Below are positions 15,445 through 20,303 of a stretch of 20,303 nt of DNA, piece after piece. Every line of letters starts with the position of its first letter. The stretch's first letter is position 1. This stretch comes from a virus: positions 1 through 20,303 of the IMG/VR virus record IMGVR_UViG_3300018476_000047; one strand, 5' to 3'. A program made the translations under genes and the position numbers. The notes under the pieces are model-generated. The model did not search any database, was not told where the DNA came from, and saw only the letters and a list, made by a program, of their open reading frames with translations.

Positions 15445-18165
15445 ATGGCCCTTAAAATATTCTTCGGTGCGTCGACTGCCGGGAATGTTCGGGTTGCCGT
15501 CTCTTGGGTTGAACTACAGTTCAGGCCCGCCGCGCTAGGTATTGTCCTAGACCCATTGCCGGGGGTTATTGCGTTCAACGGTCAGCCGGTCGGGCTGCGC
15601 GCGGCGCGAAAGCTGGCTGCAGGGACTGGCGCGTTTGCCGCTGCGGGTCAACCGGTAGCCTTGCGAATAGGGCGCAGGCTTGCAGCGGGTACCGGCGCGG
15701 TCACAGTCGCGGGCCAGTCGGTCACGCTTCGGTACGCCGACAACCAGATAATGGTGGCGGCCACGAGCGCGTTCACGCTCGCTGGGCAACCGGTCACATT
15801 GCGTCGAACTCGCGTTATGCCCGCCGCAACGGGTGTGTTCACAGTCGCGGGTCAGCCCGTAACCTTCCGTTACACCCATGTCATGCCCGCCGCCAAAGGC
15901 GCGGTGGCACTAGCAGGCCAGCCGGTCAACCTGCTTCGTAGCCGCGTCATGCCTGCAGCAGCGGGCGCGGTCACGCTCGCGGGTCAGCCGATCACGTTGC
16001 GCCGCACGTACGTCATGCCCGCTGCCACTGGCGCGGTCACGCTTGCGGGTCAGCCGGTCGGGTTTAGAGTTGGACGTGTGCTGCGGGCCGAGGCTGGCAG
16101 TCCTGCCATTATTACTATCAGCGGCGCATCGTCAGAAACTGACTGGGGCAATGCCTCCTTCGGGATAGAGCGCATTGGGCAAACCTTCCTGTCGGTTGGG
16201 ACGCGCATCGACAAGATTGCTGCGCCATTAGGCAGGCTCGGCAATCCAGTTGATGGTGTATGCATAAAAGTATACGCGGCGGATGCATCGCACCATCCAA
16301 CCACACTGCTCGGCACTTCCAATGTGGTGGCGGGAAGTAGCCTCACCGCAGACGCTACACCAACGGTCGAGTTCACGTTTACACCGCAGATCACGGTTGC
16401 AAACGGCACCGAGTATGTGTGGGTGTTCGAGCGTACCGGCGCGCTTAATGACAGCAACGAATATCTGTCGCAAATCACCGATGCGTCCAGCTATTCGGGT
16501 GGTATTGCGATTTATCATGACGGTTCGTCGTGGAACAATATCTCTTCTGATATTCCATGCACGATCAGTCATGCGGGCGCGGGTACAGTCACGCTAGCGG
16601 GCCAGCCGGTTACGTTCCGCCGCACCCGTGTCATGCCTGCCGCAGCTGGCGCGTTCACGATCAGCGGGCAAGCCATCAACCTGCGCTACTCTGCCGATCA
16701 AAACACTAACATGCTCGCCTCGCCGGGCGCGTTTGTGAAGACTGGTCAACCGGTTACGCTGCGCGTTGCGCGCAAGCTGCTGGCGCAAGCGGGCGGGAGC
16801 AGCCCCGTCGATATTGTTATCAGTGGTACGTATACAGAAGCGGATTGGGGCGCTGCCCCTATAGTCAGTCTTGGTCAGACTTTCCTGTCGGTTGGAACGC
16901 GCGTCGACAAGGTTGCCGCACCGCTGGGCAGGATCAGTAATCCGGTCGATAGCGTAAACATAAAACTTTATACGACTGACGCATTACATCGCCCGACTAC
17001 GTTGCTTGGTACTTCCAACACCGTGCTTGGAAGCACTCTCGTTAACGCCGCGACACCAACGGTCGAATTCACGTTTTCACCATCAGTCACTACTGTGATT
17101 GGCACTGAGTATGCGTGGTCGTTTGTACGTACTGGCGTGGCGGATGACTCCAATAAGTACATGACGCAGGTGACCTCTTCGGGGTCAGCCTATCTGGGCG
17201 GGTCAGGTACTTACTACGATGGTTCGTCATGGGGCGATTACTTCACCGATCTTCCCCATACTATCAATCAAAGTATCGCTGGCGCTGTCGTTACCGTATC
17301 GGGCCAGCCTGTTACGTTACGCTACGCGCGCAAACTTCTGGCGGGTACGGGTGCGTTCACAGTAACCGGCTACGCCGTTACGCTGCGCTACGCCGACAAC
17401 CAGATAATGGCGGCGAACCTAGTTAACTTCGCGCTCGCCGGTCAGCCTGCAATACTGCGTTACGCGCACAAGATGGCCGCTGCGAAAGGCGCGGTTACTT
17501 TGGCGGGCCAGCCGGTCGTGCTGCAGGTTTCGCGCAAGCTCGCGGTAAGCGCGGGGGCGGGGGCGTTTGTACTGGCGGGGCAACCCGTCACCCTGACGGT
17601 CGTAACAGCTAGCACTACGCTGACCCCGGAGTTCTTTGCCAACCAGAATACGTTCTACGGACACGCTCTTACGAGCAGCTACACGATCACGTCTGCGTTC
17701 TACGCCGATCCGGATAATTTCTACACGCAGACGGTCACCAGCAACTACACCATCCAGCCTGCGCTCTATACCAACCCGGACACGTTCTATACGCATGTCC
17801 TAACGTCCTACCAGAACATCCGTCCCGAACTGTTCGTCAACACGAACATCTTCTACCAGCACAGGATCGAATTCGATCAGTTCCTCTATGCCGGGCTGTT
17901 TGTTGACCCTGACACCTTCCCGCCAGCGTATGTCGGGTTGGTCTATACCGACACTGAAGTCCTGTTCGTCACCTACGAAAACCGGCGCATGGGGGTGTCG
18001 GCTGAACGCCGCATGATGATCGTGGCCATGGAGGACAAGTCCATGGAGGTGCGACGCGGGGATCGCGTTGTAGATAGCCCGGCCCTTGTGCCTCTGGAAG
18101 GCAAGTCTATGGAGGTGCTGGACGAGGAAAATGATATGTTCGCTGGGCCAAGAGAAAGGGGATAG
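15445..18165 (+). CDS. Large modular tail fibre with three repeat arrays, 906 residues
   Basis: This should be a second host-binding fibre. Sixteen AGQPVTLR-type repeats occur in three arrays: residues about 40-216, 378-448 and 611-720. Between arrays sit two copies of one beta-sandwich domain (217-377 and 449-610), both with GQTFLSVGTR, NPVD, TLLGTSN and YYDGSSW-like ends. Residues 726-830 hold five FY-rich repeats, such as NPDTFYTHVLTS. The C-terminus has short repeats ending in SMEV (EDKSMEVRRGD, EGKSMEVLDE). The N-terminus (residues 1-39) is unrelated and may be the attachment. ATG 15445 is three bases after the upstream stop, so coupling is likely. The repeats link it to the 1327-residue fibre, suggesting shared origin by duplication and shuffling. 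Confidence 0.82.
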   Translation: MALKIFFGASTAGNVRVAVSWVELQFRPAALGIVLDPLPGVIAFNGQPVGLRAARKLAAGTGAFAAAGQPVALRIGRRLAAGTGAVTVAGQSVTLRYADNQIMVAATSAFTLAGQPVTLRRTRVMPAATGVFTVAGQPVTFRYTHVMPAAKGAVALAGQPVNLLRSRVMPAAAGAVTLAGQPITLRRTYVMPAATGAVTLAGQPVGFRVGRVLRAEAGSPAIITISGASSETDWGNASFGIERIGQTFLSVGTRIDKIAAPLGRLGNPVDGVCIKVYAADASHHPTTLLGTSNVVAGSSLTADATPTVEFTFTPQITVANGTEYVWVFERTGALNDSNEYLSQITDASSYSGGIAIYHDGSSWNNISSDIPCTISHAGAGTVTLAGQPVTFRRTRVMPAAAGAFTISGQAINLRYSADQNTNMLASPGAFVKTGQPVTLRVARKLLAQAGGSSPVDIVISGTYTEADWGAAPIVSLGQTFLSVGTRVDKVAAPLGRISNPVDSVNIKLYTTDALHRPTTLLGTSNTVLGSTLVNAATPTVEFTFSPSVTTVIGTEYAWSFVRTGVADDSNKYMTQVTSSGSAYLGGSGTYYDGSSWGDYFTDLPHTINQSIAGAVVTVSGQPVTLRYARKLLAGTGAFTVTGYAVTLRYADNQIMAANLVNFALAGQPAILRYAHKMAAAKGAVTLAGQPVVLQVSRKLAVSAGAGAFVLAGQPVTLTVVTASTTLTPEFFANQNTFYGHALTSSYTITSAFYADPDNFYTQTVTSNYTIQPALYTNPDTFYTHVLTSYQNIRPELFVNTNIFYQHRIEFDQFLYAGLFVDPDTFPPAYVGLVYTDTEVLFVTYENRRMGVSAERRMMIVAMEDKSMEVRRGDRVVDSPALVPLEGKSMEVLDEENDMFAGPRERG
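16093..16575 (+). repeat. Beta-sandwich domain, copy 1 (coding)
   Basis: Residues 217-377 of the 906-residue fibre form one copy of a 161-residue beta-rich domain with GQTFLSVGTRIDKIAAPLG, TTLLGTSNVV and YHDGSSWNN. It is clearly homologous to copy 2 at 16789-17274. More distant relatives lie near the start of the 1327-residue fibre at about 10203-10653 and 10800-11236. Confidence 0.82.
16789..17274 (+). repeat. Beta-sandwich domain, copy 2 (coding)
   Basis: Residues 449-610 of the same fibre form the second copy, 162 residues, with GQTFLSVGTRVDKVAAPLG, TTLLGTSNTV and YYDGSSWGD. The close protein-level match with copy 1, including its position between repeat arrays, indicates an internal duplication of domain plus flanking units. 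Confidence 0.82.
17620..17934 (+). repeat. Five FY-rich repeats near the fibre C-terminus (coding)
   Basis: Residues 726-830 contain five units of about 20-23 residues, consensus YTI-x-P-A-L-F-x-NPDTFYTH. Examples are FFANQNTFYGHALTS, FYADPDNFYTQTVTS and LYTNPDTFYTHVLTS. The last unit is diverged (GLFVDPDTFPPAYV). This repeat type is known from other phage fibres in my memory and probably makes a beta-rich rod or tip. Confidence 0.8.
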
Positions 18166-18167
18166 CG

Positions 18168-18461
18168 ATGAACTTAGGGAAGTATTTCAAGTCGCCTGAC
18201 GAGCGGAAACGCTATTCAATCGACTATACCGACTGGCTCGATACCGGAGAGCAACTCTCCGCAGTTACCTTCGAAGTAATTCCTGTCGATGCAGACCCTG
18301 TTGCTATCGATGGTATCGCTATCGAAACAGGTAATAAGAGCGTTGTGTTCTACGCTTCGGCTGGGCTCGACGGGAAGTCGTACAAAGCCATCGCGACTAT
18401 GACAACAAGCGGCGGACAGGTTAAAGAAGATACTGTCCAATACACGATAAAGGCTCCGTAA
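18168..18461 (+). CDS. Fibre-tail adaptor-like protein
   Basis: This encodes 97 residues: a start with YSIDYTDWLDTGEQLSAV and an Ig-like beta sandwich ending in SYKAIATMTTSGGQVKEDTVQYTI. The motif YSIDY-x-DWLDTGE is a common signature of small phage proteins sometimes annotated as fibre-tail adaptors. AAAGGGGA precedes ATG 18168, and its stop directly abuts the next ATG. It lies between two fibre genes, which supports a fibre attachment role. It contains a 7-bp inverted repeat CGGAGAG/CTCTCCG (18245-18261) that is probably just coding sequence. Confidence 0.7.
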   Translation: MNLGKYFKSPDERKRYSIDYTDWLDTGEQLSAVTFEVIPVDADPVAIDGIAIETGNKSVVFYASAGLDGKSYKAIATMTTSGGQVKEDTVQYTIKAP

Positions 18462-19610
18462 ATGGCCCTCACAGTCAAGCATCCATTTGTGTCGGCTAAG
18501 GGCGATGGTTCTGACGCGACACTGGTGCGCCCGTCGAACTGGAACGCTAGTCACAAGATCGAAATGGCGACCAACAAGATCATTGGACGCCTGACTGCCG
18601 GTCCCGGCGATGCGGAAGAACTTCCCGTTACGTCATACATGATGGGGCTACTCAACACAGCGGATTATCTCGCGCTCGCCGTGTTGTTGGGGCTCCCCAC
18701 TACGGGTGATGCCAAGCTGACGTTCAAGATTATTGCAGACTCGGGCTGGGTGCTGGCGAATGATGGCTCGATTGGTTCCGCGCTTTCGGGCGGAACGACG
18801 CGCGCCCATGCCGACACGGTAAACCTGTTTGCGTTCTTCTATAACACTTTCTCCGATGCCGTAGCCCCGCTGCAGACAAGCGCGGGCGCGGGAACGACGC
18901 GCGTGGCGCAGGGTACGGCAACGGCAGCATACAATGCGAACTGCCGCATAGTGCTTCCCAAGCAACTGGGCCGCGCGCTTATTATCGCCGGGACCGGTGC
19001 CAGCCTTACGGCTCGCGCGCTCGGTACTGTCGGCGGCGAAGAAACCCACACGATGACGCTGGCTGAACTTGTTGCGCATACCCACACGCAACAGGGGGCG
19101 TTCGCGGGTTCAGGAACGGGCAGCGGTTCTATCACTGCCACCGGCAGCGGCTCTTTTTCGGGCTCTACGTCGATCAACGCCGCGCCGGACCATCTTCACG
19201 GTATCAATGGTCAATCTACCCGGACGGGCGGTTCGGATCGCAGTCTTGATCATAGCCACACACAGACGTGGTCGGGTGGCACCGCGAACAATCCAGTCGT
19301 TGCGGGTTCTGGTCCGGGTGGTCATGGCGGCGGCGGTGCGTTCGGTCCGGCGGGCACCCTGACGCTGGGCGGCGGTGGCGTTGATCATACGCACATTCTT
19401 CCGGCATTCACGGATGCTGCGGATCGCACCCTTAACCACTCGCACACTTGTAGTGGCAGTGTCAGCGTCACCTCCATAAGTGGCAGCTGCTCCGTTACTA
19501 CCGTCTCCGTCAGCACGACGATATCCGGACAGACTGTTTCTACTGGCAGCACTACGCCGTTCAACGTCATGCAGCCGTGGACTGCATGGAATGTGATGAT
19601 CCGACTCTGA
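18462..19610 (+). CDS. Tail fibre with collar-like C-terminus and five HxH motifs
   Basis: This encodes 382 residues. The N-terminal region (KGDGSDATLVRPSNWNASHKI) is a common start of phage fibres. From about residue 200 the chain is rich in Gly, Ser, Thr and His, with HxH motifs at 206/208, 244/246, 264/266, 309/311 and 326/328. In long phage fibres such motifs bind metal ions along a trimer axis. The end NVMQPWTAWNVMIRL matches the phage tail-collar family. No ribosome binding site stands out; ATG 18462 directly follows the previous stop, so coupling is likely. The metal-binding role is known for related fibres and inferred here. Confidence 0.85.
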   Translation: MALTVKHPFVSAKGDGSDATLVRPSNWNASHKIEMATNKIIGRLTAGPGDAEELPVTSYMMGLLNTADYLALAVLLGLPTTGDAKLTFKIIADSGWVLANDGSIGSALSGGTTRAHADTVNLFAFFYNTFSDAVAPLQTSAGAGTTRVAQGTATAAYNANCRIVLPKQLGRALIIAGTGASLTARALGTVGGEETHTMTLAELVAHTHTQQGAFAGSGTGSGSITATGSGSFSGSTSINAAPDHLHGINGQSTRTGGSDRSLDHSHTQTWSGGTANNPVVAGSGPGGHGGGGAFGPAGTLTLGGGGVDHTHILPAFTDAADRTLNHSHTCSGSVSVTSISGSCSVTTVSVSTTISGQTVSTGSTTPFNVMQPWTAWNVMIRL

Positions 19611-19912
19611 TGGTTGAGAACGTGAAATCATGGATGAAAGAAAATCAGGCTTTGGTTTACTTTCTGATAGCGCAGATGGTTGCTATCGGCGCGGGTGCGG
19701 CGAGCGTCCTCGCGTACATGGTTAAGCTGGAGCAACGTGTCATGACGATGGAGACGCGCGGCGCTGAGTACAGCGTAGCGCGAATGTCGCGGATGGAAGA
19801 GAAGATCACGGTGCTGCAACAACAAATCATACAGAACCAAGAGACAATAAAAATAGTTCGTGATCAATATTTCAAGGATCGGGATAAATGGGACAGTAGA
19901 GATAGCAAATGA
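19610..19912 (+). CDS. Holin-like membrane protein with coiled coil
   Basis: This encodes 100 residues from ATG 19610, whose A overlaps the stop of the fibre gene (TGATG). One membrane segment spans residues about 13-36 (LVYFLIAQMVAIGAGAASVLAYMV). A long charged coiled coil follows (VARMSRMEEKITVLQQQIIQNQETIKIVRDQY). This layout is like XhlA-type lysis proteins or holins, although it is not diagnostic. Its stop overlaps the amidase start (ATGA), and its neighbour is the endolysin, which favours a lysis role. The in-frame ATG at 19577 lies inside the fibre gene and is less likely. An inner-membrane spanin part is another possibility. Confidence 0.6.
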   Translation: MVENVKSWMKENQALVYFLIAQMVAIGAGAASVLAYMVKLEQRVMTMETRGAEYSVARMSRMEEKITVLQQQIIQNQETIKIVRDQYFKDRDKWDSRDSK

Positions 19913-20303
19913 CATACAGCAGCATCGCTATCAGCAGCGGCCACGGCAAGTATGTGCGTGGCGCATCCGGTATTATCGACGAGGTCGATGAGGCCCGGAA
20001 GGTAACCGAGAAACTGGCAGGCGAATTGATCTCGCGCGGTGTTGCAGTCAACACGTTCCATGACAACACGTCAAAGAGTCAGAACCAGAACCTCAACACC
20101 ATCGTGAACTGGCACAATCAACAGAAACGCGAACTGGATATTTCAGTTCACTTCAATGCCTATGAGCAGGTGACCAAGCCAATGGGCTGTGAGGTGCTTT
20201 ACGTCACCCAGCAAACGCTCGCCGCCAAGGTGTCCAGCGCCATCGCAGCTTCGGGCTTCATCAATCGCGGAGCCAAAAAGAGGACGGATTTGTTCTTCCT
20301 GAA
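19909..20303 (+). CDS. N-acetylmuramoyl-L-alanine amidase endolysin, partial
   Basis: Only the first 131 residues are visible; the gene runs off the window end. The enzyme would cut the bond between muramic acid and the first alanine of the peptidoglycan stem. SSGHG gives zinc ligand H12, the segment IIDEVDEAR gives E25, and DISVHFNA gives H81, as expected for zinc amidases of the Amidase_3 type. The catalytic glutamate normally near the domain end is past the window. The ATG overlaps the stop of the holin-like gene (ATGA), so the two are coupled. No signal peptide is visible, so export would depend on the holin. Confidence 0.88.
   Translation, partial: MTYSSIAISSGHGKYVRGASGIIDEVDEARKVTEKLAGELISRGVAVNTFHDNTSKSQNQNLNTIVNWHNQQKRELDISVHFNAYEQVTKPMGCEVLYVTQQTLAAKVSSAIAASGFINRGAKKRTDLFFL

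Larger units (their letters stand above)
15562..17604 (+). repeat. Three arrays of AGQPVTLR-type repeats split by inserted domains (coding)
   Basis: Arrays at 15562-16092 (eight units), 16576-16788 (three units) and 17275-17604 (five units) share the consensus of the other fibre. Both inserted domains start after the variable unit end and resume just before the next AGQPVTLR core, so each takes the place of a unit start. The phrase TACGCCGACAACCAGATAATG occurs at both ends of the region (near 15733 and 17391), at the DNA level. Confidence 0.85.

Noticed and set aside
18245-18261. 7-bp inverted repeat CGGAGAG/CTCTCCG as a terminator
   Set aside because: It lies within the fibre-tail adaptor coding region, has a 3-base loop and no U tract.
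19577-19609. ATG 19577 as start of the holin-like gene
   Set aside because: It lies inside the fibre gene and adds a Cys-rich stretch unrelated to a membrane protein; ATG 19610 overlaps the fibre stop in the coupling pattern used by neighbouring genes.
10098-19610. A diversity-generating retroelement acting on the fibre genes
   Set aside because: No reverse transcriptase gene is present in the window and I saw no template/variable repeat pair differing at adenines; the repeats found are tandem protein units.

Overview
The window is a 20 kb segment of a tailed double-stranded DNA phage (Caudoviricetes), either free or integrated. It covers packaging, head assembly, head-tail joining, a long block of adhesin/tail-fibre genes, and the start of a lysis module. 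The assignment rests on a terminase large subunit with Walker A and RNase H-like nuclease motifs, a portal protein, a scaffold gene directly before a major capsid gene, repeat-rich fibre proteins, and an amidase endolysin cut by the window end. The genes are G+C-rich and tightly packed, with many stop/start overlaps, which fits a virulent or temperate phage of a G+C-rich proteobacterium. The host cannot be determined from the sequence. No tape-measure gene or sheath gene is present, and the portal-scaffold-capsid-adaptor order fits a short-tailed (podovirus-like) virion, but the remaining tail genes must lie outside the window.

Layout. 1-300: a poly-G-rich, probably artefactual end, then an A+T-rich leader. 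301-639 (+): a small helix-turn-helix protein. 636-2584 (-): terminase large and small subunits, on the opposite strand to the rest of the virion genes and convergent with the helix-turn-helix gene. 2585-2633: a 49-bp divergent gap. 2634-6070 (+): portal, a small basic Gly/Lys-rich protein, an Acb2/Tad1-like cyclic-nucleotide sponge candidate, a beta-rich structural protein and two small proteins. 6086-8161: scaffold and major capsid protein, followed by a strong hairpin at 8180-8206. 8230-10086: two head-tail adaptor-type proteins and two small virion proteins. 10098-19610: six genes for fibres and fibre attachment. Two of these (1327 and 906 residues) share one ~22-residue repeat family and one ~160-residue beta-sandwich domain family; another carries a collar-like end with five HxH motifs. 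19610-20303: a single-span coiled-coil membrane protein (holin-like) and the N-terminal part of a zinc amidase.

How the genes work together. The terminase pair feeds DNA through the portal into a capsid built on the scaffold. The adaptors close the head and carry the tail, and the modular fibres recognise the host surface. The holin-like protein and amidase release progeny. The 73-residue protein at 4929-5150 is the most interesting accessory gene. It resembles the Acb2/Tad1 hairpin family, phage proteins that soak up cyclic-nucleotide signals of CBASS and Thoeris defence, and it sits inside the head operon, so it would be made together with virion proteins.
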